From NCBI GenBank assembly GCA_903813345.2, contig CAIIXF020000011.1:21559754-21623753 (forward strand): a stretch of 64,000 nucleotides of DNA, read 5' to 3'. Positions within the stretch are counted from its first letter, which is position 1, and each line of letters begins with the position of its first letter. Origin of the DNA: Owenia fusiformis. Its lineage: Eukaryota > Annelida > Polychaeta > Sabellida > Oweniidae. Both the position numbers and the translations under genes were made by a program. This document shows positions 45,978 through 59,600 of the stretch, piece after piece. The notes beneath the pieces were generated by a model. The model was not told the DNA's origin. It saw nothing but the letters and a program-made list of their open reading frames with translations, and made no database searches.

Positions 45978-48286
45978 CATGTATATAATTGGGGAAAATG
46001 TAATGGGAGAATTTGAATTATAATATTTTATTTTAAAGAATATAAATTATTATTCCTTTTAAGATATACGAAATAAGTAAACTATCGTAAAAAGTTCCTG
46101 TATGAGATTCTCTAAAATATTTAGGATTGCAAATTTTACCAGAAGACTAAAAACTACACAGCTTAAACTTTTTTGATTTTGAATTATCTCTAAAATATCA
46201 TCCAAGGATTATCTACAATGCCAAAATTACAATAATATTTTAGTTGTTTTTGAAGAAAATGTGAGGTTGCCAACTGTAGGGTTGGTAAATGAGCCAAGAA
46301 TTTTCTCAAAATATGTCATCCCTTTAAACTGTTTGACACAGTCCATAGAATGTGTAAAGCACTCATTCTTGAGATGAGTAATTTGTGACCAATAGCCATG
46401 ACAACAGAACAGCCTGTGTATAAAATAACAAATACAATCAATGTGTTCTACTTTAAGCTTTTTAATGAAATCAGATATGAACCATGAATTAAGAAACCTG
46501 CATGGGATTTTGAAAAATGAGGCACAACGTGCTGTTAAAAACATGGTACAAGTAAAACAGAAAAATATGAAATATTTTTTGTGGAGGAATTGTAAAGTTT
46601 AGCTGACAATACATACATTGCAATGAAACCATTCCACAAAGGCCTGCAGCCTGATTTGCATTTGAAGTATAGACAGTTTTGTTGATCACTAATGTAATTT
46701 TAATTGATCTTTCAAGTATTTCAGAGTAAACTTTGAAGTCCATTAGATGTTTTCTTTAGAGTTTCTACATATGACTTATTATTTTAAATACATGCAGCCC
46801 AAAATGTGTAATATAACTTGATCTGCTCTGTGTTTTAACAAAGTATATACAAGGTCAACAGTTTTATTCTAACATTTGTTCATTGTTCATTTCAATCTTT
46901 AAATTGGCCAATATTAAAAATAATCTGCCATGAACACGCAGTCAATATGGTATAACGAAAATGGGACTTCTGCGCATTTCGTCAAAACTCAACTTTTGTT
47001 CAAGTTGATACGATTGTCTTTCGAACTAGAGACTTACCTCATTCGAAAGATCATAAAAGACTTTATCTATACTGAAAATCTTAGATCCGAACATAGTAGA
47101 ATACGCCGTCAGTCCGCATTTGATTTTTTGAAGTGAGTTTCGTAGATCGTCAGATTTCTCCGACTGATACCGGGTTATCTCAAATTGGTTCGTTTATAAA
47201 TACGAATTTCTTTACCGTTGTAAGGCGCATGCGCAAAATTGATTTATAAACGTTATTGGTTGATGGTTTTTCTCCTGAGCATGCGTGAAGTCTGATAAAC
47301 ACTTATGACGAAGACCGGAGCAAACATTACTAGCTCTCCAACGAAATTCCAAGATTCAGATCATTTCGCCGTGTTTGCGAAGTGTGTATACGTGAATGAC
47401 AAGCTGTTTTGAGTAGATCGGGTACCTGTTTTCGACACAACATTGATTTAGCTTGATATTGATGTGCACATTGACACTTTTGAGCATGTTAATACAAGTT
47501 TTTACACGCTTAGCACGAGACGGGTTTTCGAAAAATCTGTTATCTGATTCACTCGATTATCGTATGGATGTGTATTTCTGCTGACATTTCAACACCACAT
47601 CACATAGAATTACGATGCAGAATGATAATAAAACACAAAACAACTACTAAATGCCACTTGTTATTTCACAGGAAGTAAAAATGCACACTGCCTAGATTCT
47701 TTGTAAGGGTCGTCAGACATCGGATTGGCCGCCATATTTGAAATGAAAATATCGCTAAATAGAGGTCTGCGCATGTCTCAACATTTCGACTGCACGGGGA
47801 TTATAGTGACGTCACTGAACTTCAGACCATTTTAACTTGGTTACACTAAGTAATGTGTAAATGAATCATGGCTTATAAAGATTCAGATTCTCTTCGAAAA
47901 CCAGATCCGCGATTTTGACCCCCTACTATTAAAATATCGATGTTGTTCGTAAACCAGTAGCGAGAGCACACAAGAAGATTAATTTGTCGCTTTGTCGTGT
48001 CTGCGTTGATATTGAATCCGCAGTTCCCAGTCCTGGTAAATAAAGTTCATGAAACTTTTCAAAAGAAAATCAAAAAATCAAAGCCATTCAGATTTTCGAT
48101 ATTTATCTGATATATAGAAACAGATTTTATCCTATTTATTTTCAGGTTTCTCTGATTAATAGTCACTGAGATATCCTCAATCATTTACCCTAAGTGTCTA
48201 AAAATGGAGAATGTGCTCAATCCAGGGACCATTTCCTGTCCATATGTGAATATTTCTGTTCTTGGTAATATCTCTAAGATCAGTAT
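45978..48286. other. Intergenic DNA upstream of Scm; CpG-containing stretch
   Basis: No supported gene. From about 46940 to 47960 the sequence has many more CpG dinucleotides than its surroundings, with motifs such as AGTGACGTCACTG (CRE-like, near 47805). As this lies 1.6-2.7 kb upstream of the first Scm coding exon, it could hold the Scm promoter and a non-coding first exon. Evidence is compositional only. Confidence 0.35.
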
Positions 48287-48294
48287 ATGATGAC

Positions 48295-49161
48295 TAGAGG
48301 TGTAACTCGCGAGAAAAATCCAACTCGAGTTCAACTTGCCAAATATTTCCAAAACTCGAGTAAAACTCGAGTTCATTCATTTCGTCCAGTACATGTTGTA
48401 AACCCGGATATACAAAATTACTGCAGCTTCTAGCGACAAGTTTCTCTGGTTTAGTCACATCTAAAAGCTGTTTAACACGTTGGGTCCATATGAAAGTGTG
48501 GTATTCATTGCAGTTATCTCATATTTCAATCAAAAACGATCTGGTATAGACATCGCAGCATACAGTAAGGACGAGAGATTGCTAGAATCTAACCAAACAA
48601 TATTTTAGAAAACCCAGAAGGGCCCCTCAAATTAATGAATGGTTTTCCCGGATTATCTTCTTATTTATACTAAAGACTGCTGGTTATCGATCTAAAGTTA
48701 AGACTTATGATCTTAATTTAATGATAGATCATATTTTTTATGTAAAAGTCGTGTAAACGACGTGAGAATAAGGGGACCATTTTTATTCAATTTTAGTGAC
48801 TTCTCTATTATCGCCCGCTTGAGTTCCTTCGATAGTCGATCTTTTTCTGATATTTTTGGTGTAACTCGTCATTCCACGATATTTGTTGAACTTTGTGAAG
48901 CTTTGAGAGTGTTTTTAAGGTGACGTCGCTAAATATGGCGGTCGTTGGTATATTTATTCCACTAATGAAGTAATGTTGCACGATCTCTGGGACCCGAATT
49001 CATTTTACATTACAAGATAGGCAAAACTCGCGAGTTGACTCAAGTTATAGCTAGCTCGCGAGTTGAAATAGATTGCGAGTTTCTAGAGGACAACTCGAGG
49101 CAATGTATAGGCAGCTCTGACGAGCTGTACTCGAGTTACTGACTTGGGAGTTACACCTCTA
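48295..49161. mobile_element. hAT-like non-autonomous element, 867 bp
   Basis: Terminal inverted repeats TAGAGGTGTAACTC (48295-48308, mirrored at 49148-49161) are flanked by a perfect 8-bp duplication ATGATGAC (48287-48294 and 49162-49169). Subterminal CTCGAGTT/AACTCGAG and CGCGAG motifs occur in both ends. 8-bp duplications with TAGAGGTG-type ends are typical of hAT. The interior has no transposase, and the part at 48600-48850 resembles repeats at 8125 and 50200. Confidence 0.8.
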
Positions 49162-49339
49162 ATGATGACCACACCAGGACCATTGATGAGTTGAAGAATG
49201 ACATTGAGACTGAGATCAGTATATGATGACCTGTGATTCCAGGACCATTGATGAGTTGAAGATTGTATTGGCGCAAAGTCATCTCATCTCAGTTTTAGTT
49301 CCTGTCAGTTTTTAGATTCAGTATATTCATATACATTGA

Positions 49340-49560
49340 TCATACAACTTGACATATGGGGTAACTTTGACACCTTGTTTATTTGCTCTAATCTCAAATC
49401 TAGAGGGAAGCCATGTTTTTCTTCACACGTTTTTTATTTCTTTTGAAATCAAACATGGCGGAAAACTTCAAACAAGTAAGTGTAGAAGTTACGTCATTTC
49501 TCAATATGACATTACCCCATAAGTCAACATTACAACCCTTTGCCTACTATACTGTACTTG
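49340..49560. mobile_element. Diverged second copy of the 2988-type MITE
   Basis: GGGGTAACTTTGACACCTTG, TTTATTTGCTCTAATCTC, AAGCCATGTTTTTC and AACATGGCGGAAAA follow the same order as the reverse complement of 2990-3257. The ends have decayed (TTACAACCCTTTGCCTA at right). It confirms that the 2988 element is a dispersed family. Confidence 0.6.
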
Positions 49561-49716
49561 AGTTTACACTGATAACTAAGATGATGAACACCTCTATAAT
49601 ATTCAAGACCTACATGTTCCGCAAAAGTAGCCTATTTCAAAAGGATTTTGTAGAGAGATCTAGGACTACTCTTTCGTCCATGTGCATATGTGCGTACACA
49701 CGCATGTTCATGTAGC

Positions 49717-51124
49717 TTATCCCGTACCAGGACTATAGTCCTGCGAACGTCTTATTCTTTTGCCTGTACGATTACAACATGGGAGAATTTTCTACGCTTC
49801 TTCCACTTAAGATACCTATTTCAGTAGATTCCTTGGTATTTTAGCATTCTTTTCGTGTAGTTGAATCTACAATTGTCTGGGTTTATCGGCAGAACAAAGA
49901 AATTTTCGTTTTTGATTGCAATATTTGCATGTAATATTTAACTTATTTCAACAGTCAAATTCTTCCATTTATTGGTTATCCGGGCTACTTCTGGGTCAGT
50001 CAAACGGGGAATCCCCTTTTAAATCCAACCGCCATCTTGTAAAGTGATGGAATATCTCTCGATGAAAAAGAAAAATGTTCCCATTCTGCCAATATACCCA
50101 ATATTATCTAAAAATAATGTATATAATAAGTTAATGAAGGAAAAATTTGACTTAAAAATTTTGAAAAATGGATTATTTTTAGATAATATTAGTTTGATAT
50201 GGTGTGAAAAGCACACAATAATAGATATTTATCGGGAGTATGCATTGAAAATTACAAAATATGTCACTTTTGCCATGTTTCAGAGACTCTATTATCGCCC
50301 ACTTGATTTTTTGGAAATTCAAATTTTTCTAATTTATTCTTTAATATTTGGTCTTTCATTGGTACTTCATGAACTTTGTGAAGTGGGTTGGGGCTCAATA
50401 CAGTGATTACCATATCTAATTTCTTAATAAATATCATAACACATTTCCTGTATACTCTACAAAAATACGCTAGGTGCGTTTACACTCCCTGTCAACATCA
50501 CATGGTCAATATTTAAATTTTTATGAACATGTGACAAAATGGAAGCATGTATTTTAGTGAAATATTTTCATACTTAGGATGTTTCTGTGAAGTACAGGTA
50601 AGATTGTAATTAATCATTTTCTAAACTAACATATATTGCTGCATAAACATACACATTTGCTGCTAGTCAAATGAGGGACAACTTTTCCAAGAAGAAGAAG
50701 AAGGGTTTGTGAATAGTAGGTAAAAAATGGATTTGTTTATTTTCCTCACGCAATTGATGTACAGTTGTAATTTGATATTCTAGGGGTATAATTTGATGAA
50801 TTTCTACTTAATCAAGCATCTTTATGGGAAAAACTCACATGTAGAAGGATGGACAGATCTGTTTTCTACAAAATCAGCATTGAATGACGGCTTGACATGC
50901 AGTAATTGTTATTTCAGAGCTGATTTCAGCCAGGGTAGGCTTGCCTCACTGACAGTCCTTGTTTAGATAAGAGATATGATATCTATCTTCCTTTTCAGGT
51001 AACCTGTCTCCTATGATTGAAGTAGGTATCTTAAGTGTAAGGGGCGTAGATAATTCTCCCAAGTTGTAATCGTACAGGCAAAATAATGCGCTTGTTACAG
51101 GACTATAGTCCTGGCACGGGATAA
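49717..51124. mobile_element. 1.4-kb TIR element with 8-bp duplication (P or hAT type)
   Basis: Inverted ends of about 105 bp begin TTATCCCGTACCAGGACTAT (left) and mirror TTATCCCGTGCCAGGACTAT (right). Further inward both have GCCTGTACGATTACAAC and CACTTAAGATACCTA. CATGTAGC is duplicated on both sides (49709-49716 and 51125-51132). No transposase is encoded. A half copy of the 15669 palindrome sits just inside the right arm. Confidence 0.75.
50958..51016. repeat. Half copy of the 15669 palindrome
   Basis: TTGTTTAGATAAGAGATA through CCTTTTCAGGTAACCTGTC and TCCTATGATT matches the loop plus one arm of the element at 15669-15777 with only about two differences. The other arm is absent. It borders the right terminal arm of the 49717 element. 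Confidence 0.7.
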
Positions 51125-51155
51125 CATGTAGCAGGCTTGTCAACTTGGGAACACC

Positions 51156-51550
51156 TAGAGTCCATTTCACTGCTTCATTTCGTCAGTAGAACGGCAAAAA
51201 TAAGAAATTGGGAGACCATTGTGCAATAATATATGGAAAAGTATATTCATAATGTACATGAATGACATATGTATATTTCAGATTTTTTATTTTTTTGTGC
51301 AATAAGCCTGTGCCGTCTTGTAATATGAAGAATTTCAGCCATGTTAATCTTATTGAAAATAACATGGCAGAGAAACATCCAAATATAAGAGGCCACACAC
51401 TTTATAAGCCAAACTAGAAGCAATCCAAGATATACAAATGTCATTCATGTACATTATGAATATACTTTTCCATATATTATTGCAGAATGGTCTCCCGATT
51501 TCTTATTTTTGCCATTCTACTGACGAAATGAAGCAGTGAAATGGACTCTA
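51156..51550. mobile_element. ~395-bp element with very long inverted arms
   Basis: The arms of about 115 bp are nearly identical inverted copies, from TAGAGTCCATTTCACTGCTT (51156) to its mirror ending at 51550, and include ATTCATAATGTACATGAATG. A TA lies at each tip. The centre of about 160 bp is unique. Non-coding fold-back MITE. Confidence 0.75.
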
Positions 51551-51619
51551 ACGTGAGTGACTTACAAATATTGAACACCTTTCTTCAAATTTTGGACACC
51601 TTGGTCCAAATTTGTAGGA

Positions 51620-51890
51620 CGATATATTTTGAGGAAAATGCGTGACATATATACGGTATTCGCGTCAAAATGCCAAACGAAATGCTTTCGTTTTTTTCGG
51701 CGTTCAGTTTTGTGCTGTATCGGCGATCACTTTTTTAAAGGTTTTCTACAGGAATATTGACAATAATCAGGTAAAATGCGTATTTGCATGACACATTCTG
51801 TCACGCAAAAAAAACTGGTGTGACTTCAAATTTTCCAGCAAATGCGTGACAAATACGCAAACTGCGAGACAGTTGGGACAGCCTGATGCT
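51620..51890. repeat. Second copy of the GCGTGACA repeat
   Basis: Same motif order as 4795-5080: AATGCGTGACATATATACG, CGAAATGC, TTTTTTTCGGCGTTC, AGGTAAAATGCGTATTTGC, TCTGTCACGCAAAA, GCAAATGCGTGACAAATACG. Moderately diverged. No frame shared. Confidence 0.6.
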
Positions 51891-53090
51891 AGACATGGGC
51901 TTTCTGTGTCATGTTGGCAATAAAATGAGATGATGGGCACCATAAGTACATCTAAGCTGTTTTCAGTGAAAGTTTCAGCTAATGCCAAGCCATAAAATTA
52001 AAATCTATAACAAGTGATATCAGAGAATGAAACCTGTCATAAGTCTGTGTCGACGGTGCGGGACGGAAAAAGAAACCTAAAAATTAGGTCATTCTAACTA
52101 CATAAATTACTCACTAGAAAGTGTGAGCCAGATATTCATAAAGATTAGTTTGGTAGAATGTGTACTCACCTACCTTTTTCAAATTGTTTGATTTCGAAAT
52201 CTTAATTTAAACTATAGGTTGCGGCAAAACCCAACAAATGTTACTTCCGAGATTTTCATGCGCCATATTTATTTTGCTCTCGCAGATTCTCGTTTCACTT
52301 CTCGAATAAAATCAGGTCTTTCTCTATAAATTACAGAATACAATCTCATAAACCTAATGTATAAACAAAATAAAAATGACTAAGCGCTCAATATATCAAA
52401 CCAAGGGAAAGATCAATACCCGGTGATTTCAGCGGGAAGTGGCGTTTCGTTCAGTGGATGAGCTGCGCGCGCACGCGTAAATGTGATTATCCAATATAAT
52501 TAAGGGGAGGGATATTTGAAATAGTTTTGGTCTCAGGCGCGACCCAGGGCTGTTGTCCTAAGGACATTTCGTTGAAAATGAGGCCTTTGCCGGATAATTG
52601 GTAATCAGTTGCGATCTCATATTGCAAAACCTTTACTAAGACATGTATTTTTAAAAAAATTTGCACGAAATAAGCCGTGAAACGAGAGATATTGACGATT
52701 GATCCGATTTTTTGATTGTGCCATTGATTTTGTATTGGAAACTGCACTACACAATCCGTGTTTTTATAAAACGCTGATAAATGCGTACTGTTTTACCTTT
52801 GTTAAATGCTGCAGAGACTTTATATCAGTCCAAGAACACCATTCTCTGACCTAATTTGTATTGTTTTTGTCAACATGGAGACTGAGTGTCCCAGGCTGGG
52901 TGTGTTTGTCTCAATGTGTGTGTGGTGGAAGTGTTAATGGTAAATTTATGAATCACATAGTGACATACATTTAGATGGTGATAGTCTTGCATCAAATCCC
53001 TGCCCCTTACCATTGATCCTGATTAGTCCCTGGATAGAAGTGGTTTCAGTGTACTGTAGATTCAGTACAGTAAAACATGTGTGTGAACAC
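51891..53090. other. Intergenic DNA upstream of the transposase gene
   Basis: No supported gene. About 52050-52560 is richer in CpG than its surroundings (GTCGACGGTGCGGGACGG, CTGCGCGCGCACGCG near 52465), so it could be a promoter for the gene downstream. I could not find a convincing first coding exon here. Confidence 0.3.
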
Positions 53091-53094
53091 CTCT

Positions 53095-53310
53095 TCAGGC
53101 CCGTAGCCAGGGGGGTGGGGTTCGCAGGGTTCAGACGAGCCCCCCCCCCCTGGCCAAAAATTCTTTCAAATCATGCAGTTTTTCACCATTTTGAGCACTG
53201 TTCAAGTGATTTTAGCCATATTTGGGCCAATTGTCAAATGTGAACCCCCCCCTGGAAATTTTTGAAAACTAAACCCCCCCTTGTCAAATCCTGGCTACAG
53301 GCCTGCCTCT
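53095..53310. mobile_element. GGCCCGTAGCCAGG-type MITE
   Basis: Left end CAGGCCCGTAGCCAGGGGGG and right end CCTGGCTACAGGCCTG are inverted. The interior contains TTTTCACCATTTTGAGCACT, GTGATTTTAGCCAT and C-runs. A diverged relative is at 58640-58800 (TTTTGACATTTTGAGCACC, TCCTGGTTACGGGCCTA), inside the transposase gene. No target duplication was confirmed. Confidence 0.65.
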
Positions 53311-53626
53311 TGGTACCAAATTTTAAATGTTCCATTGACTCCAATGTTAAAAAACTTAAATGTGAACACCTATTTTGAACTATTTTCTCTGAATCAAGGA
53401 TGTTTAGATTAGACAGATCTAACATTGCATTACTCATGTTACTTTGGCCAAAGATCCCTCCCATTCTTACACACCTCAATTACAATAGTCAATATTCAAT
53501 TGTGTAATATATAGACCTAGGGAGTAGAGCCTGTGGGGAGTTAGTAAAGCCTGTAGCCTGAGTGTAATTAATTTATAATAAATACCTATTCGTTCAAAAT
53601 AAACTTTACTGGGGACTTATTTTTAG

Positions 53627-56600
53627 GATACAGCAACTCGTGGTCCAAAGACCATCAAGTTACATAACTCTATATGAGATCCAGCAGGCAGTAACAGAGA
53701 CATATGGGACTGTTATACATAACAAGGTGATAGTAAAAGCCCTGAACAAGCAATTTGGAGAAGAGAATTTATATTTCACACGGAGAAAAGACTCAGGTGG
53801 ATCAGCTATGTATCTTTTGAAAAAATGATTATAACATAACACAAATCTAGATTTATTTTCATAAAGATATACATTATAATATGTTTCATGATAATAAGTA
53901 GTGTTGTATCAAGACCCTGAATCCCCTGGCCAGTACTAAACAACCACCTTGTTAGTACATACATGACATGGGTGTTGATGCAAGATAGCTTTATCAACTG
54001 ACTACATGTTTGAACATTTGTTCTTGTTCCTTAACACACATTTAGACGGCACTACAAGGGTTTAGGTTTAGAAAAGGAAATCAATGTTCCCAATGATTCT
54101 CACGATGATCACAGTGACATTCATCATATGTTGAATAAAATCTTGGATACAGAGCCTAAATCATGTAAATGGACATTGCTAAAATCACAATCTCCAAGTG
54201 TTTCTTGCCAGATGAAAACTGATATTACAATTAACAATGAAATTGTTTATAAGAGACTAACCATTTATCATGACAAAACATACAAAATCTACATACATCA
54301 AAACAATGTTACATCATCTATTTCTAATTCAAGTGTCCCAGCAAAGCTGGACACTGAGGCTCTTATCAGATCTATTCTAAGATTCATAGAAAAGATGCAC
54401 ATATGTCCTGGTTTTGTTCAGGAAAACTCTATAAATGATGTTTCAAACTTGTCACATGAATGCTACAATCAAGAGGGGTATATAGATTCCACACGATATA
54501 GAAGTAATAATTGTCACTATGTTTCCAAAACTATGGCGCCTACTGCAAGATGGACAGAAAAATGCAAGGAATGTGAAAAGGAAAAGAATAAACTTCGTTG
54601 CAAGTTAAAACGAAAAAGAAAAAGAGATAAAAACCCAAAGGGCATTAATGAGAAATTTATAAATTGTGCCTTGAGAGACAATGACACCAATTTAAAACTA
54701 CTCAAGATTAAGCAACAGCAGCATAGAATTGCAACAAGAAGCGCCACATATCATAAACAGAAACACAAAATCCTTAAAAACAAACTTGTGGAACTCTCTG
54801 ATGCAGATCATAGAGATCTTCGTTCTATTGTTGCTCATATCAAGACGCAGAATGCTGACATCAAGTAAGTGTACTCTATACACAGTAGAACCTGTTTAAG
54901 TGGAACACCCTTAGGAATAGGACCACAGAAATGTGTTCCACTTGCGAGGTGTTCTACTTACAGAGGTTCATAAACATGGAGTAAATAGAACATGGAATTT
55001 TAAAAACACTCTTCCACTTGTAATGTGTTCCACTTACAGAGTGTTCAATGTAGCAGGTTCACTTGATCATCATAAATCAGTAGGTTCAACATATCTGAAA
55101 GACCCTGTCACCTGTAGCAGTTATCCCACATAACTACAGTACATGCTGTGACAAGACCCCGTTGAAATATACTCTCATTCATTTAAACTAAGAGAGCGTG
55201 AACACTATTGCAATTTGAAGTTTTTGTACTATTATTACAAATATCACTGTTGCATCTGTACACAGTAGTACAATGTACACATTTTCACTCAACCTCACAT
55301 GTGATTTCAACAGATATTCATGTCTCTATTACATGTAGTACTACATGCTTTTTAACACAGTGAATACAATATCTCAATCTGGTTAAAAAGACTTTATTTG
55401 TATTATTGTTTATAATTTAACGTATTTATAAGATACTAAACCTAAAGAACAAGTAGGAGGTCTTATATGACAATAACCTGCACTTGCAATAAAACCTGTC
55501 TCAGGGAACACCTCTAACAAGGGAACACATGTACAGGGAATACTTTTTTGTGGAACTCTTTTTATGCAAATTCCAAAGAATGGAGCCTGTAACAAGGGAA
55601 CACTTTTGACAAGATCGAAAGGTGTTCCCTTGTGCTAGGTTTTACTGTATATTTCTACAAAAGGGTCAAAGCACAAAAATGTACAAAGAAAACTATTTGA
55701 TGTAAACATGAATTATAAATATAGCTCGGTTTTTGTGAATCTAACTGTTACTGTCTCAGAACAATAGTAAAACATAATCCTTGATTCAACTAGGAGAACT
55801 GTTCTAGTTTCAACATCCTCATTTTAGAATTATACTTTTCAAATGTTTTAGTAATAGAACATATTAAATGTGTTTGCCCCAATAAGCATCTCAACATGTA
55901 AGATGATATAACTTGCAAAAGTACATGTTGTACATTGTTGACAGTCTACAGTGAAACCTTTGAAATTAAATCATTCTCTAATATGAGACTCCAAAATTTA
56001 ATCAAATGCCATGTTAAGGGCTGCTGTTCTTTCACCAGGGTTGGAACAAAAGCACAATCACAAAACATCCACAACATTGGGATTTCACTCAGGAGAGCTA
56101 CCACTTGAGCAATGGGACTGACTCACATGAATAATGGATATCAATCATATATTGCCCATTTTCCTGAACCAATCATTAGTTTTAAACCTTGTTCAAGGTC
56201 AATTTACTTCATTTGACATAGAAGCAAATTCTATGTTCAGGATTCAATACTCTAACCTTAAATGTGCAGTCTCCTCGACCAATCATTTCTACCACATCTC
56301 TTTCCAGTCTACTTTCCAGACACCATTTCCTAGAGAATTATTATTCAATTTCAAACATAGAAACAATGGTTTTGACTGCTGTGAAAACCATTCAACAACA
56401 GTGGGAACAATTCTCAAGCAGCTGTTCTCAAGATCTCCCAAAATTGAACCAGTCATATTCACATAGAGGTTTCACTGTCAGACTGTACAGTGTACAATAT
56501 GTCAATACTCCTAAACTTAGTCACACTGTATTTAATTAACTGTTTTTCAATATTTCAGTTTGTACCCAAATGATGAGAAGAAGCAAATAATGTTAGAACA

Positions 56601-59600
56601 ACAACTTCTACATACAAATGAGAAAAACAACAAATGGGAGCCTCAGTAAGGAGCCCACTTAAATATTTAAGGCTTCTATTTTTCACAAAACTATTTTCAT
56701 TAGAAAGGATAATAAAAAAATCATTAGGAATACCATGAGGCAAACAGGGAGAGGATGTTATTTTATGGTTAAACCAAAGGTGGAGAGGGAGTATTCAATG
56801 AATTAGTTTACTGGAAAAATAAATGCCAAAGATACTTTCAACTGGCTCAAAAATAGTTGAATAAATGAATCTCAGTGTATCAATTATGATAAATTTACTT
56901 CTTGTTCAATTGAAACTATTCACTTGACATGTAAAATTATGTTGTAAATTATGTTCATTATTTCTAAAGATCTGACGATTCCAGTCATGTTATACATGTT
57001 ATATTCTATTTTCTGCATACGGGTATACTAGTATCTCTGGTTGATTGGAATAATCACCATGTTGTGTTATACATTACATCTCCATTAAGGTGGGTCACTG
57101 GTTGATTGGTTAATCCTTGGTTGATTGAAATAATCAACATGTTGTGTTATACATTACATCTCCATTAAGGTGGGTTACTGGTTGACTGGTTAATCCTTGG
57201 TTGATTGAAATAATCAACATGTTGTGTTATACATTACACCTCCATTAAGGTGGGTCACTGGTTGATTGGTTAATCCTTGGTTGATTGAAATAATCAACAT
57301 GTTGTGTTATACATTATATCTCCATTAAGGTGGGTCACTGGTTGATTGGTTAATCCTTGGTTGATTGAAATAATCAACATGTTGTGTTATACATTATATC
57401 TCCATTAAGGTGGGTCACTGGTTACTTAGACCGATAAGTGTCACGTTGTACATTCATAGATTATATATGAAACATTTGTAATCCAACTTCGGTTCATTTT
57501 GGCATATGTTTTATTCATTGCAGGTTGATAGAATTCTGCTTGCAAATATGGCATCGGTCAAAAGGTGCATATGCAGATATACATGGCAGTGGGTTTTTGA
57601 CACTCCCCTCTGGTCGCCATCTCCGTCTTATATCCAACAGGAATCGTCAGAAGCCAGGGGTCAATTCAGGAACTCTTGCACACATGAAGGCCAGTGCTGT
57701 GGCCCGGGAACTCCCTCCACATGGTTATACAGGCATCTTGCTCTTTGATGAAATGATGATCCAGGTGATTTTAACCATGCTGAAAAATATGAATAGTCAA
57801 GAATTCTATTAAAAATAAAATAAAGATTCCTACCCAACAAACAATTGTAATGTGAATAAGACATGCTCAATTTACAACTTCTAGGGTTCTTTGGAGATGG
57901 TGAGAAAGGGCAGTCAGTACCAACTGTGTGGGTTAGTTGATCAGGGCCAGTTTCATAAAGACATGGTAAATCTACAGAAAGGTACTATTTTCTTAATAAC
58001 AGGGACAGATTACATTGATATAAAAGTCCACAAAGTAACGTTGATAGACTGATGCCCAGCAACAATTTTAGAGAGACGGACTTCTTATTTACAAATGTAC
58101 TTGAGAATTAAATGCACTTGTATTCATTTTTAGGTTCTGATATATTGGAAACAGCCTCCCATATACTTCAGTTCAAGTTTCTTTCGATAGAGAAATTTGT
58201 CTACCCAGTAGCATGGTGGCCAACCAAAAACGTGGATCCTGAATCATTATTTACACATCACTGGGACTGTGTGAGTGGACTGCTAGAGTATGGGTTCTCT
58301 ACTAGAGGCAGTCTATGTGATGGAGGCCAGGCGAACAGAGATTTCATCAAAGCTCATTTCAAAAATGAAGATGATGTCATTGAATGCCAATTTACTACAA
58401 AGAATCTCTACACTGGCGAAGATTTTGTTTTCATAATGGACCCATCAGTTAGTTCAACATTAATCCCAAAGAAAAAAATAATTTATATATCTATTTATTG
58501 TACATATGTATGGGCTCTATCTATGATATGTTGTGCAGTGTAACATGTAGATTCCACAAATCAATGCTTCATATTCTGTTCTAATTATCCATTGTGTCTG
58601 CTGACTTTTCATACTTACATATACATTATTATGCATCAGGCCCTAGCCATAGGATGGCAAAGTCATGGAGTTTTTGACATTTTGAGCACCTTTCAAGTGA
58701 TTTTAGCCATTTTTGGGCCAAATTTGTCAAATGCGAGTCCCAAAAATTTTGAAAAATTAACCCTAGTTTTGGCATACTAGTATCCTGGTTACGGGCCTAT
58801 GTATTATAATAATAAGCTAAACATTTCTTTTTCAAATATTGTAGCATCTGTTCAAGAAAATTAGAAATGGAGTCAGCAAATCATATGTGACTAATTCCCC
58901 GAGGCGTTATGAGATAGATGGGAAGATGATTCTTTGGTCTCATTTTAAAGGTAAGTGAATATGATTGTCACAGTCACATCAGATTTGTTTGTATAAATTC
59001 ATCATTTCCAGATACAGACATAAACTGTATAATACATAAATAAAGACAGATGTGTTTCAGTTACGGGTTTCTAATACTATTCATTCATTTTATTTCTGAT
59101 AATTCAAATCAGGGGACTATGAGCTGTATACAAACACATTTTTACTCCCTCACTTGACTCCCACATTCGAACAATAGGTGAGGCACATATAAATAATTGA
59201 TGAGACAACATGGAGTTCAGCCACATGTTTTCCTATGACTGTATGTCCAATTTTTTGTCCATGTTTATCTTTGAGTACATGGAGCACTTAACTATTGCTT
59301 TAAATCCTTTATTTGATAGAGGCATACACATTTGACAAATCATCCACAGCAATCGCAACAAATAGAAGACTAACTGACACTCATTTCAATCCAAGCTCAA
59401 AAGAAAAAATGCGAAACCACTTAGCATATGAGGTCTTGGACAAAGACATGCTGTATCTCATGCAGGTTAGTGTAATATAAAAATAAGTTTGTTTACTTAT
59501 GACGTATTGTGTTTTAAAATGCTTTAGCTGTCTTTTGTAATAGGTTTTGGTCTATTGTCACTTATGTATACGTACATGAAAGATAAATGTTTTTCAGCTT

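Noticed and set aside
46227-46743. Two overlapping minus-strand frames of 84-105 codons upstream of Scm
   Set aside because: No domain, no convincing splice connection to the Scm exon at 45313, and composition as in surrounding AT-rich DNA.
50044-50406. 120-codon frame as a gene
   Set aside because: It sits inside a TIR element, contains an inverted ATATTATCTAAAAATAAT pair and overlaps a dispersed repeat; no domain is recognisable.
52861-52940. ATG at 52876 as first exon of the transposase gene
   Set aside because: The frame METECPRLGVFVSMCVWWKC ends at a stop just before the only nearby donor and does not supply the phase needed at 53627.
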